This document shows, piece after piece, positions 32,401-39,500 of a stretch of 64,000 nt of DNA. The translations under genes were made by a program, and so were the position numbers. Every line of letters starts with the position of its first letter. The first letter of the stretch is position 1. Source of the DNA: Symbiodinium natans (taxonomy: Eukaryota; Sar; Dinophyceae; Suessiales; Symbiodiniaceae); NCBI GenBank assembly GCA_905221605.1, contig CAJNDS010002412.1, forward strand, positions 2,083,929 through 2,147,928, read 5' to 3'. A model generated the notes under the pieces. The model was not told the DNA's origin and did no database searches. It saw only the letters and a list, made by a program, of their open reading frames with translations.

Positions 32401-32401
32401 C
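17889..32401 (-). CDS. Voltage-gated cation channel with EF-hands, split into at least 22 micro-exons (5' end missing)
   Basis: I assembled this gene by eye from exon-sized islands on the minus strand. Joined in frame they give a single-domain Ion_trans channel: S2 (FELMLRI), S3 (DWMWNYLDIF), a charged S4 with repeated arginines, S5, pore (SIAGGVSWIEVV), S6 (FYIAFTYFAVLN then VVTGVFCQ), and a cytoplasmic tail with two EF-hands and a stop. Such proteins sit in a membrane and pass Na+ or Ca2+; the EF-hands suggest calcium feedback. EF-hand 2 has a canonical loop (D, D, G, G, E at 1, 3, 5, 6, 12); EF-hand 1 lacks the usual acidic residue at position 12. Exon phases agree at every junction except S4, where an exon of length 2 mod 3 is missing (candidate at 30463-30476). 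S1 and the start codon were not found between 32.4 and 47.7 kb. Exons are listed separately. Coding DNA is about 7% of the span. Confidence 0.85.
18557..18595 (-). CDS. Channel exon 21: tail helix
   Basis: The 39 bp exon encodes ARSMDVVRVMRDQ. The acceptor is GCGAG|G and the donor CAG|GTCCGT. It is phase 0 at both ends. Confidence 0.88.
19036..19091 (-). CDS. Channel exon 20: EF-hand 2, second half
   Basis: The 56 bp exon encodes GAVELNEFLMGCLRLRGQ. The acceptor is CCAAG|G and the donor CAG|GCCTCA (GC type). It completes the canonical calcium loop DSDAGGAVELNE. Confidence 0.9.
19793..19829 (-). CDS. Channel exon 19: EF-hand 2, first half
   Basis: The 37 bp exon encodes AWSFFKLLDSDA plus one base. 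The acceptor is GTAAG|G and the donor G|GTGCGG. Confidence 0.9.
19847..19967 (+). repeat. TTTAGGG array in a channel intron
   Basis: About 17 pure units, just upstream (gene sense) of channel exon 19. Confidence 0.9.
20278..20350 (-). CDS. Channel exon 18: between the EF-hands
   Basis: The 73 bp exon encodes MLEDQVNSAEVQTYFE and SIGLDVWD. The acceptor is GCGGAG|G and the donor GAC|GTGCCT. xYFxSxGLDVWDAW is a strong family signature when joined to exon 19. Confidence 0.9.
20366..20455 (+). repeat. TTTAGGG then TTGAGGG array in a channel intron
   Basis: Six standard units followed by seven TTGAGGG units, just upstream (gene sense) of channel exon 18. Confidence 0.9.
20807..20851 (-). CDS. Channel exon 17: EF-hand 1
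   Basis: The 45 bp exon encodes FRAIDIEETGVITY. The acceptor is GTGAG|G and the inferred donor AA|GAGCCC (GA type). The loop has D, E, T, G, I at positions 1, 3, 5, 6, 8. Confidence 0.82.
21256..21293 (-). CDS. Channel exon 16: linker to EF-hand 1
   Basis: The 38 bp exon encodes AEKQANIEKITN plus two bases. The acceptor is CACAG|G and the donor TT|GCCATT (GC type). Confidence 0.85.
21300..21640. other. AT-rich island in a channel intron
   Basis: Rich in ATATAC/GTATAC steps, without telomere-like units; composition differs sharply from the flanks. No gene. Confidence 0.5.
21709..21772 (+). repeat. TTTAGGG array beside channel exon 15
   Basis: About nine units, ending within 15 bp of the exon's 3' end. 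Confidence 0.85.
21785..21839 (-). CDS. Channel exon 15: post-S6 helix
   Basis: The 55 bp exon encodes SAIDSAQNDQTLVLQSIQ. The acceptor is CCCAG|G and the donor CAG|GCGGCC (GC type). Confidence 0.88.
22069..22091 (-). CDS. Channel exon 14: 23 bp, end of S6
   Basis: It encodes VVTGVFC plus two bases of a glutamine codon. The acceptor is CGCCCAG|G and the donor CA|GCACCT (GC type). NVVTGVF is the S6 signature of this family. Confidence 0.88.
22497..22581 (+). repeat. TTTAGGG array in a channel intron
   Basis: About 12 pure units between channel exons 13 and 14. Confidence 0.85.
23262..23280 (-). CDS. Channel exon 13: 19 bp, middle of S6
   Basis: It encodes YFAVLN after completing a threonine codon. 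The acceptor is TGGAG|G and the donor AAC|GCAGCT (GC type). It is the smallest well-supported exon; the peptide fits exactly between exons 12 and 14. Confidence 0.85.
23417..23466 (-). CDS. Channel exon 12: first part of S6
   Basis: The 50 bp exon encodes VLSTGWVLVFLFYIAF plus two bases of a threonine codon. The acceptor is GACAG|G and the donor AC|GTGCCC. Confidence 0.9.
24154..24254 (+). repeat. TTTAGGG array beside channel exon 11
   Basis: About 14 units on the 3' (gene sense) side of the pore exon. Confidence 0.85.
24290..24361 (-). CDS. Channel exon 11: pore helix and selectivity region
   Basis: The 72 bp exon encodes DAMLSLFMSIAGG and VSWIEVVGELK. The acceptor is GAG|G and the donor AAG|GCCGGC (GC type). 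The SW motif marks the filter region of Nav/Cav-like single-domain channels. Confidence 0.9.
24384..24509 (+). repeat. TTTAGGG array beside channel exon 11
   Basis: 18 pure units starting about 20 bp upstream (gene sense) of the pore exon. Confidence 0.9.
24987..25019 (-). CDS. Channel exon 10: 33 bp, pre-pore
   Basis: It encodes TAKTRYFGSLQ. YFGSL before the pore helix is a recurrent motif in dinoflagellate channels. The acceptor is CTCAG|A, the only AG not followed by G. The donor is CAA|GACCGC (GA type). Confidence 0.8.
25079..25384. repeat. Facing TTTAGGG and CCCTAAA arrays in a channel intron
   Basis: TTTAGGG at 25079-25162 and CCCTAAA at 25275-25384 enclose ~110 bp, so the two arrays could pair. 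Confidence 0.85.
25500..25740 (+). repeat. TTTAAGGG variant array
   Basis: Units of TTTAAGGG with two larger ~110 bp blocks, each starting AAGGATTCAGGGTTTAGGG. Confidence 0.85.
25780..25854 (-). CDS. Channel exon 9: extracellular turret before the pore
   Basis: The 75 bp exon encodes AVGDHLLVPDNPAL and a polar stretch ending VSDVDE. The acceptor is GTGCAG|G and the inferred donor GAG|GCTTCG (GC type). It is phase 0 at both ends. Confidence 0.8.
26111..27235 (-). CDS. Intronless gene for a secreted or surface-anchored alanine-rich glycoprotein, nested in a channel intron
   Basis: The 374-residue frame is uninterrupted. The start at 27235 is chosen because it has a purine-rich context and begins a signal peptide (MAMIRAM then a hydrophobic core, SILFLSSAVSVGA). 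An upstream in-frame ATG at 27352 would add 39 residues and bury the signal. The mature part is alanine-, lysine- and glutamate-rich, reads as amphipathic helices (for example DALKAGAEKVNETLDTLGG), has no cysteine and holds about nine N-glycosylation sequons. The last ~15 residues (LTLLSFALGALATF) are hydrophobic, like a GPI-attachment signal or tail anchor. Inferred role: cell-surface or vacuolar protein; I do not recognise a family. It lies on the same strand as the channel, between channel exons 8 and 9, and may be an inserted retrocopy, since it lacks introns while the host is split into tiny exons. Confidence 0.75.
   Translation of the reverse strand: MAMIRAMTSILFLSSAVSVGAMFKKGAKQLVDDHLDGHMPLAPPADAAEPAQPDAHVALGQEAQKQDFPTLPPLGNIDSIIKSAQDTLNKTIKSGKEAVEGAVEGAKSVALDALKAGAEKVNETLDTLGGEVSEANATARGAMKKAESKVHMADNKAEAFADAAKDLLQSILPKFQDLVGGLHSAMGVADQALDAMDEKPAAKKLDDAMSPVFATIDTWKNSTNEVIKTLAAYTSEASGNTSNASNASLLDMGPEAQLADALRDPLEELSHAASKLHNLANETFDAMSNFVDAGLDAASGKLPKDLIANVSDIFEGVQEKARMELEPLGAVSDEIVSALYDTAQEAGVEVKPRSGSYRGGLTLLSFALGALATF
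27843..27866 (-). CDS. Channel exon 8: 24 bp, end of S5
   Basis: This micro-exon encodes VFAVLFTQ. The acceptor is CCTCAG|G and the donor CAG|GACCGA (GA type). It joins IVY to FTQ-AVGDHL as expected. The intron that follows contains the intronless gene at 26111-27235. Confidence 0.8.
28195..28312 (-). repeat. CCCCTAAA variant array
   Basis: About nine CCCCTAAA units, then CCCTAAA, in the intron between channel exons 7 and 8. Confidence 0.85.
28347..28413 (+). CDS. Exon-like island antisense to the channel gene
   Basis: The open frame reads RHFDAWEKALITEKPWKP, with an AG|G acceptor upstream and a GT after the last proline. It lies in the intron between channel exons 7 and 8 on the opposite strand. 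It could be chance; no partner exon was found. Confidence 0.3.
28562..28607 (-). CDS. Channel exon 7: S5 helix
   Basis: The 46 bp exon encodes KSLVWAMILLWLIVY, a hydrophobic S5 segment. The acceptor is GAG|G and the donor is inferred as TAT|GCGCCT (GC type). Confidence 0.8.
28930..29082 (-). repeat. CCCTAAA array beside channel exon 6
   Basis: About 20 units ending ~18 bp from the exon's 3' end. Confidence 0.9.
29100..29176 (-). CDS. Channel exon 6: end of S4 and S4-S5 linker
   Basis: The 77 bp exon encodes VARLARVLRFVMALRTL and ISSIIYTL plus two bases. The acceptor is CGCAG|G, and a GC donor (AC|GCATGT) gives the phase needed by exon 7. Confidence 0.85.
29230..29320 (+). repeat. TTTAGGG array between channel exons 5 and 6
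   Basis: About 12 pure units. Confidence 0.85.
29571..29606 (-). CDS. Channel exon 5: S4 voltage sensor
   Basis: The 36 bp exon encodes ALRLVRISRIVK, with arginines every third position. It is flanked by textbook sites: acceptor CCTGCAG|G and donor AAG|GTGAGC. Confidence 0.88.
29896..30012 (-). repeat. CCCTAAA array
   Basis: About 16 units, in the intron before S4. Confidence 0.85.
30463..30476 (-). CDS. Candidate 14 bp channel exon before S4
   Basis: Exon 4 ends with one base and exon 5 starts in phase 0, so an exon of length 2 mod 3 is required between them. This 14 bp piece has a CAG acceptor and a GC donor (CGG|GCGCCC) and restores the frame. Its residues (V-A-S-D-R) are not typical of S4, so the assignment is weak. 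Confidence 0.35.
30649..30691 (-). CDS. Channel exon 4: S3-S4 loop
   Basis: The 43 bp exon encodes EANGDLPHLSGLKA plus one base. The acceptor is CAG|G and the donor GCAG|GTTAGG. It starts in phase 0, matching exon 3. Confidence 0.75.
31221..31269 (-). CDS. Channel exon 3: end of S3
   Basis: The 49 bp exon encodes LTSVWEKVADYILRLG after the shared valine. The acceptor is AAG|G and the donor GGG|GTGCCT. It continues exon 2 as IFVV-LTSVWE, as expected for this family. Confidence 0.75.
31720..31754 (-). CDS. Channel exon 2: S3 helix
   Basis: The 35 bp exon encodes DWMWNYLDIFV plus two bases. The acceptor is AAG|G. A GC donor (GT|GCCACT) is chosen because only this phase joins exon 3. W-N-x-x-D is typical of S3. 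Confidence 0.8.
31774..31955 (+). repeat. TTTAGGG array with a TTTGGGG block
   Basis: TTTGGGG units at 31822-31890 are bracketed by standard units, a variant block homogenised inside an array. Confidence 0.85.
32315..32401 (-). CDS. Channel exon 1 of those found: S2 helix
   Basis: This exon has 29 codons, phase 0 at both ends, and includes YTALFSFELMLRIAAHG and FFCNE. The acceptor is GAG|G and the donor GAG|GTTGGG. S2 segments of this family carry the conserved acidic residue seen here (FEL). It is the most upstream exon I could find. Confidence 0.85.
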
Positions 32402-33074
32402 CTCTTCACAGCTTCAGGCATCGCACCCTAAACCCGAAACCCTAAACCCTAAACCCGAAAACCTAAACCCTAAACCCTAAGCTACTAAACCTACAAGTAG
32501 CCCACAAGGGGTTTTGGGTTTAGGGCTCAGGGTCCTTAGGCCCCAAAAGCTCATTGCTGTAGATCGGCCGGCCTGGGGCGCACCCCGGAATTCAAAACCC
32601 TAAGCGGAAGCCCTATAAACCCTTTGTCGCAACTGGGACTTATAAACCCGAAACGCGAAACCCTAAACCCTAAACCCTAAACCCTAAACCCTAAACCCTA
32701 AACCCTAAACCCTAAACCCTAGACCCTGCCCTAGAACCCTAAACCCGGAACCGCCCTGCTCTGTTGCATACCGGCCCGGGGCTCCCCAACCGCTATAGAG
32801 CCCAGCCCCCAAAGGCCCTGAAACCCCGCACCCGGGCGCCTACCCCGCAGCCCTCTTCCCATCTACCTTTCCGTTAACTTCATGGTGTGGGGGTTTAAGT
32901 TCGATTCAGGGCTTTCAGGGCTTAGGGTGCAGGGTTTGGGGAGTTTTGAGGTTTGAGGATGTAGGTTGTAGGATTTGTAGGGCTTACAGTCTTAGAGCAT
33001 CTTTCCGCGCAGCAGCAGAAAATCTCCTGCTCATCTGCCATCATCTGCCACCACTACCACTCCAGGGTGGCAGG
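32402..33074. other. Telomere-like DNA between channel exon 1 and the 8.8 kb element
   Basis: CCCTAAA at 32655-32720, otherwise unique DNA. I searched the minus strand for the S1 helix here and did not find it. Confidence 0.5.
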
Positions 33075-33136
33075 TGGTACCCCCCCCCCCGTGTGCAGCT
33101 TAAATAGGGTCTATTTGGAAGCTGAGACTCGTGTTT
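33075..33136 (+). repeat. Left terminal inverted repeat of the 8.8 kb element
   Basis: TGGTACC, C11, then AAATAGGGTCTATTTGGAAG and onward to GACTCG. A reversed partial copy (CTTCCAAATAGACCCTATT) at 33187-33205 makes the end foldable on itself. Confidence 0.75.
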
Positions 33137-33228
33137 TAAAGAGGAAATAAGGCCCCAAAACGTATACTTATTTACAAGAGACAACTTCCAAATAGACCCT
33201 ATTATCGTTTCTGGGGGGTCTGGGGCAA

Positions 33229-35545
33229 GGAATTAAATAATTTAAATAATTTAAATAATTTAAATAATTTAAATAATTTAAATAATTTAAATCCGAAAAG
33301 GGGGGGGGGCAGGCCCCACCGGGCCCCCTCACCCTCCCAGAATTAAATAATTTAAATAATTTAAATCCTGAACACCCCTTTCGGATTTAAATTATTTAAA
33401 TTATTTAATTCTGGGAGGGGGAGGGGGCCCGGTGGGGCCTGCCCCCCCCCCTTTTCGGATTTAAATTATTTAAATTATTTACATTACTTAAATTATTTAA
33501 ATTATTCAAATTATTTAATTCCCCCCCACCCGGAATTAAATAATTTAAATAATTTAAATAATTTAAATAATTTAAATAATTTAAATAATTTAAATAATTT
33601 AAATAATTTAAATAATTTAAATCCGAAAAGGGGGGGGGGGCAGGCCCCACCAGGCCCCCTCCCCCTCCCAGAATTAAATAATTTAAATAATTTAAATCCG
33701 AAAGGGGTGTTCAGGATTTAAATTATTTAATTTAATTCTGGGAGGGGGAGGGGGCCCGGTGGGGCCTGGCCCCCCCCCCTTTTCGGATTTAAATTATTTA
33801 AATTATTTAAATTATGTAAATTATTTAAATTATTTAAATTATTTAATTCCGGGTGGGAGAATTAAATAATTTAAATAATTTAAATCCGGGCCCCCCCTTT
33901 CAGATTTAAATTGTTTACATTATTTAATTCCCCCCCTGGAATTAAATAATTTAAATAATTTAAATAATTTAAATAATTTAAATAATGTAAATAATTTAAA
34001 TCCGAAAAGGGGGGGGGGCAGGCCCCACCGGGCCCCCTCCCCCTCCCAGAATTAAATAATTTAAATAATTTAAATCCTGAACACCCCTTTCGGATTTAAA
34101 TTATTTAAATTATTTAATTCTGGGAGGGGGAAGGGGCCGGGTGGGGCCTGCCCCCCCCCCTTTTCGGATTTAAATTATTTAAATTATTTAAATTATTTAA
34201 ATTATTTAATTATTTAAATTATTTAAATTATTTAAATTATTTAATTCCGGGGGGGAGAATTAAATAATTTAAATAATTTAAATCCGAACCCCCCCTTTCA
34301 GATTTAAATTATTTAAATTATTTAATTCCCCCCCTGGAATTAAATAATTTAAATAATTTAAATAATTTAAATAATTTAAATAATTTAAATCCGAAAAGGG
34401 GGGGCCAGGCCCCACCGGGCCCCCTCCCCCTCCCAGAATTAAATAATTTAAATAATTTAAATCCTGAACACCCCTTTCGGATTTAAATTATTTAAATTAT
34501 TTAATTCTGGGAGGGCCCGGTGGGGCCTGCCCCCCCCCCTTTTCGGATTTAAATTATTTAAATTATTTAAATTATTTAAATTATTTAAATTATTTAAATT
34601 ATTTAAATTATTTAAATTATTTAAATTATTTAATTCCGGGGGGGGAATTAAATAATTTAAATAATTTAAATCCGAACCCCCTTTGCATATTTAAATTATT
34701 TAAATTATTTAATTCCCCCCCTGGAATTAAATCATTTAACTAATTTAAATAATTTAAATAATTTAAATAATTTAAATCCGAAAAGGGGGGGGGGCCAGGC
34801 CCCACCGGGCCCCCTCCCCCTCCCAGAATTAAATTAAATAATTTAAATCCTGAACACCCCTTTCGGATTTAAATTATTTAAATTATTTAATTCTGGGAGG
34901 GGGAGGGGGCCTGGTGGGGCCTGCCCCCCCCCCCTTTTCGGATTTAAATTATTTAAATTATTTAAATTATGTAAATTATTTAATTCCGGGGGGGGGGAAT
35001 TAAATAATTTAAATAATTTAAATCCGAACCCCCCCTTTCAGATTTAAATTATTTAAATTATTTAATTCCCCCCCTGGAATTAAATAATTTAAATAATTTA
35101 AATAATTTAAATAATTTAAATAATTTAAATCCGAAAAGGGGGGGCCAGGCCCCACCGGGCCCCCTCCCCCTCCCAGAATTAAATAATTTAAATAATTTAA
35201 ATCCTGAACACCCCTTTCGGATTTAAATTATTTAAATTATTTAATTCTGGGAGGGCGAGGGGGCCGGGTGGGGCCTGCCCCCCCCCCCCTTTTCGGATTT
35301 AAATTATTTAAATTATTTAGATTATTTAAATTATTTAATTCCGGAGGGGGAATTAAATAATTTAAATAATTTAAATCCGAACCCCCCCTTTCAGATTTAA
35401 ATTATTTAAATTATTTAATTCCCCCCTGGAATTAAGTAATTAAAATAATTTGAATAATTTAAATAATTTAAATAATTTAAATCCGAAAAGGGGGGGGGGA
35501 GCAGCAGGACCAGGCCCCCCCCCCTCCCAGAATTAAATAATTTAA
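33229..35545. repeat. AT/GC palindromic satellite, ~0.35-0.39 kb modules
   Basis: Tracts of the 9 bp unit TAAATAATT alternate with GC-rich blocks (CCGAAAAGGGGGGG, GGCCCCACCGGGCCCC) and appear in both orientations, so each module is a set of nested inverted repeats. The marker CTGAACACCCCTTTCGG recurs near 33368, 34077, 34463, 34852 and 35207, and inverted near 33700. No gene. Confidence 0.85.
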
Positions 35546-35550
35546 ACTAT

Positions 35551-36431
35551 CGCGGCTCGATTTGGCCAAATTTTGCCGGGCAGCCTGCGGGCAAAATTTG
35601 GCCAAATCGGGCTGCTCTTCGTATGCCATGAGAAATGCGCGGCTCGATTGGCCAAATTTTGCCCGCAGACTGCCCGGCAAAATTTGGCCAAATCGAGCCG
35701 CGATAGTTTAAATGATTTCGGGCCTCCAGAAAGGCGCGGCTCGATTTGGCCAGATTTTGCCGGGCAGTCTGCGGGCAAAATTTGGCCAAATCGGGCTGCT
35801 CGTCGAACGCGATGAGAAATGCGCGGCTCGATTTGGCCAAATTTTGCCGGGCAGCCTCCGGGCAAAATTTGGCCAAATCGAGCCGCGCCTTTCTGAAGGC
35901 CCGAAATTGTTTAAACTTTCGCGGCTCGATTTGGCCAAATTTTGCCGGGCAGCTTCCGGGCAAAATTTGGCCAAATCGGGCTGCCCTTCGTATGCGATGA
36001 GAAATGCGTGGCTCGATTTGGCCAAATTTTGCCGGGCAGCCTCCGGGCAAAATTTGGCCAAATCGAGCCGCGATAGTTTAAATAATTTCGGGCCTCCAGA
36101 AAGGCGCGGCTGGATTTGGCCAGATTTTGCCGGGCAGCCTCTGGGCAAAACTTGGCCAAATCGAGCCGCGCATTTCTCATCGCATACGAAGGGCAGCCCG
36201 ATTTGGCCAAATTTTGCCGGGCAGCCTCCGGGCAAAATTTGGCCAAATCGAGCCGCACCTTTCTGGAGGCCCGAAATTATTTAAACTATCGCGGCTCGAT
36301 TTGGCCAAATTTTGCCGGGCAGTCTGCGGGCAAAATTTGGCCAAATCGGGCTGCTCGTCGTACGCGATGCGAAATGCGCGGCTCGATTTGGCCAAATTTT
36401 GCCCGGCAAAATTTGGCCAAATCGGGCCCCT
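35551..36431. repeat. Hairpin satellite, 87/98 bp alternating units
   Basis: Units begin GCGGCTCGATTTGGCCAAA and contain their own inverse (TTTGGCCAAATCGAGCCGC), with starts near 35552, 35639, 35736, 35823, 35921, 36008 and 36106; later units are inverted. Spacing alternates 87 and about 98 bp. Because units are near multiples of three and self-complementary, several frames stay open on both strands; these are not genes. Confidence 0.85.
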
Positions 36432-36569
36432 GGACATTGAAATGAAATTGGTTTTTTAAATTCCCCGATGCTAAATCACGAGCCCGGGCCTCCCCCTCAA
36501 TACTAAATTGCGAGCCCGGGTCTCCCTTCTCTTCTCTTGTTCTCTTTTGAATCTCAAAATTTCCTTATT

Positions 36570-39500
36570 GAATGAAAAAGAAAAAGAAGAAAAGAGATAG
36601 GTAAAGACACTGAAGAGAGAGCTCCACTGCCTATTGTTTCATTCCCTTTCCTCTCTTTCTATGTGTTGTTTTCCTTGTCGTTTCAGAAAGCTAGCAAAAT
36701 AAGGGCAAGGGGGCTTCCTGAAGAGGAGAGAGGGCACCTATTTTTTTAATTATAGAGGGAAAAGCGAGAGACAAGGAAGGGAGAGATGATAGATAAAGAA
36801 GAGTGCTATCCGTCTCCTTGTTTATTGTGTCTTCTCTTCTTTTCAGTTCATCATATTCCTCTTTTTGGCCTGTCTCTTCTGCTCTTGTCCTTACCCTTCT
36901 CCTTTTCAAGTTCTTCCTTTTTCGTTTTTCTGTTTCGATAAGAAAGAGGGAAGGGAGAGAGAAGGGAGAGAGGATAGATAAAGAAGAGTGCCATCTTCTT
37001 TGCGCCTTGTTTTGTCTCTCCATCTTCTTTGTTCATCTCTCTTCTATTCTTTTCTTGGCTCTTCCCATTAGAATTGTGTTCCTTTTATCTCTCCTCTCTC
37101 CTTCTCTTTGCCTTCTCTTCTCCTGTTCCCCTTTAAATGACAAAAACACAAGAAAGGAAGAACAAGAGGGGAATGGAGGCCCTTTTCCTGAGTTCTCCTG
37201 TTGCAATGAATAAGGAAAAGAGCATAGGAGATAAGGAAGGGATTTGTGGGCGATGGAACGGGTGTCCTTTTTGATAGTTTTCTGCATCTTCAAGGAAGAA
37301 AAAAGGACACCCGCCCAAGAAGGAAAAGTAACATAAGAGATAGGGAGGAAATTGAAAAGCTCCTCTCTTTACCTAGTCATTCCCTGTCTTCTCTTCTTAT
37401 TTGTTGTTTTTCTTATTCGCTTCAAAAAGCAAAATGACAAAATAAGGGAAAGGCGATTTCCTGAAGAGGAAGAAGGGCGCCTACCTGTGAATAGCAAGGT
37501 TGATTTTTTCTAATTAGGGAGAGACTTGCCCCGCCTGAGCCTCCCTGGCCTGCTTGTTGTGGCCACATTCCGGTACAGTTGCGCTTCCAGAAAAATGGCA
37601 TCCTTGTTATCTCCTCTCACTTCCCTTTCCCTTCTCTCCTTCTGTTTCCTTCTGACTGATAAACCACAAGAAAGGAACTTGTATGATAAGGCAGTGGAAG
37701 GGTAAGCAGAGGGTGACTCCTGGCGCGTGGACCGGTCCATACTTCATCATACCCCTCTTCTCGGCCTATCTCTTCTGTTCCTTTCCTTACCCTTCTCCTT
37801 CTCATAGTTCTTCCTTTTTGTTTTCTTATTTCGAAAAGAAAGATGGCAGGGAGGGATAAGGAAGAGAGGATAGATAAAGAGTGAGTGCCATCTTCTCTGC
37901 GCCTTGCTCCCTCTTCTCTATTCATCTCTCTTCTATTCTTTTCTTTGCTCTTCCCATTAACAATGCAATCCTTTTGTCTCTCCTCTCTCCTTCTCTCTCC
38001 CTTCTCTTCTCCTGTTCCCCTTCAAATGACAAAAACGCAAGAAAGGAAGAACAAGAGGGGAATGGAGGCCATGTTCCTTTCTTTTCCAATGGATGGGGAA
38101 AGTGAGCGGGGTTGGCTCCTTGTCCGTAGACCCTCCCCACGCTGCAGCAAATCCCTCCTCTCGCCCTATCGCCTCTGTTCTTTTCCTTGTTCCCAAACGG
38201 AAAAAGAAAATGGGTTCCTTTACATGTTCATTGTTCTTCCTTTTGTTTTTTGTTTGAAAGGGAAAGATAAGAAAGAGAGGAAAGAAGAAAACGAGCACCA
38301 TCTTCTCTTTGCCTGATTTTGCACCTCCCTCTCCTGTCTTCATTTCTCTTCCATGATTTTCATTGCTCTTCCCATGAAAATTGTTTCCTTTTGATCTCTC
38401 CTCTCTCCTTTCTTTCTCCCTTCTCTTCTCTTGTTCTCTTTTAAATCTCAAAATCACACCAAAGGAAGCTTCTTTTCCTTATTGAATGAAAAAGAAAAAG
38501 AAGAAAAGAGATAGGTAAAGACACTGAAGAGCTCCACTGCCTATTGTTTCATTCCCTTTCCTCTCTTTCTATGTGTTGTTTTCCTTGTCGTTTCAGAAAG
38601 CTAGCAAAATAAGGGCAAGGGGGCTTCCTGAAGAGGAGAGAGGGCACGTATTTTTTTAATTATAGAGGGAAAAGCGAGAGACAAGGAAGGGAGAGATGAT
38701 AGATAAAGAAGAGTGCTATCCGTCTCCTTGTTTATTGTGTCTTCTCTTCTTTTCAGTACCCCTCCAGAAAATTCAAATGGCCTCCTTGTTGTCTCTCCTC
38801 TCTCACTTCCCTTGCCCTTCTCTCCTTCTGTTACCTTTTAACTAATATAACACAAGAAAGGAACTTGTATGATAAAGCAGTGGAAGGGTAAGCAGAGGGT
38901 GACTCCTTGCGCGTGGACCTTGCCCATACTTCATCATATCCCTCTTTTCGGCCTGTCTCTTGTGCTCTTTTCCTTACCCTTCTCCTTTTCAAGTTCTTCC
39001 TTTTTAGTTTTTCTGTTTCGAAAAGAAAGAGGGAAGGGAGAGAGAAGGGAGAGAGGATAGATAAAGAAGAGTGCCATTTTCTTCGCGCCTTGTTTTGTCT
39101 CCCCATCTTCTTTGTTCATCTCTCTTCTATTCTTTTCTTGGCTCTTCCCATTAAAATTGTCTTCCTTTTATCTCTCCTGTCTCCTTCTCTCTCCCTTCTC
39201 TTCTCCTGTTCCCCTTTAAATGACAAAAACACAAGAAAGGAAGAACAAGAGGGAATGGAGGCCATGTTCCTTTCTTTTCCAATGGATGGGGAAAGTGAGC
39301 GGGGTTGGCTCCTTGTCCGTAGACCCTCCCCACGCTGCAGCAAATCCCTCCTCTCGCCCTATCGCCTCTTTTCTTTTCCTTGTTCCCAAACGGAAAAAGA
39401 AAATGGGTTCCTTTACATGTTCATTGTTCTTCCTTTTGTTTTTTATTTGAAAGGGAAAGATAAGAAAGAGAGGAAAGAAGAAAACGAGCACCATCTTCTC

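Noticed and set aside
33405-33650. Minus-strand open frame of repeated LNY residues
   Set aside because: It is the translation of the 9 bp AT repeat; no start context, no complexity.
35477-36459. Several open frames of 67-190 codons with FGQIEPR or FGQILP repeats
   Set aside because: They are overlapping frames of a self-complementary satellite on both strands.
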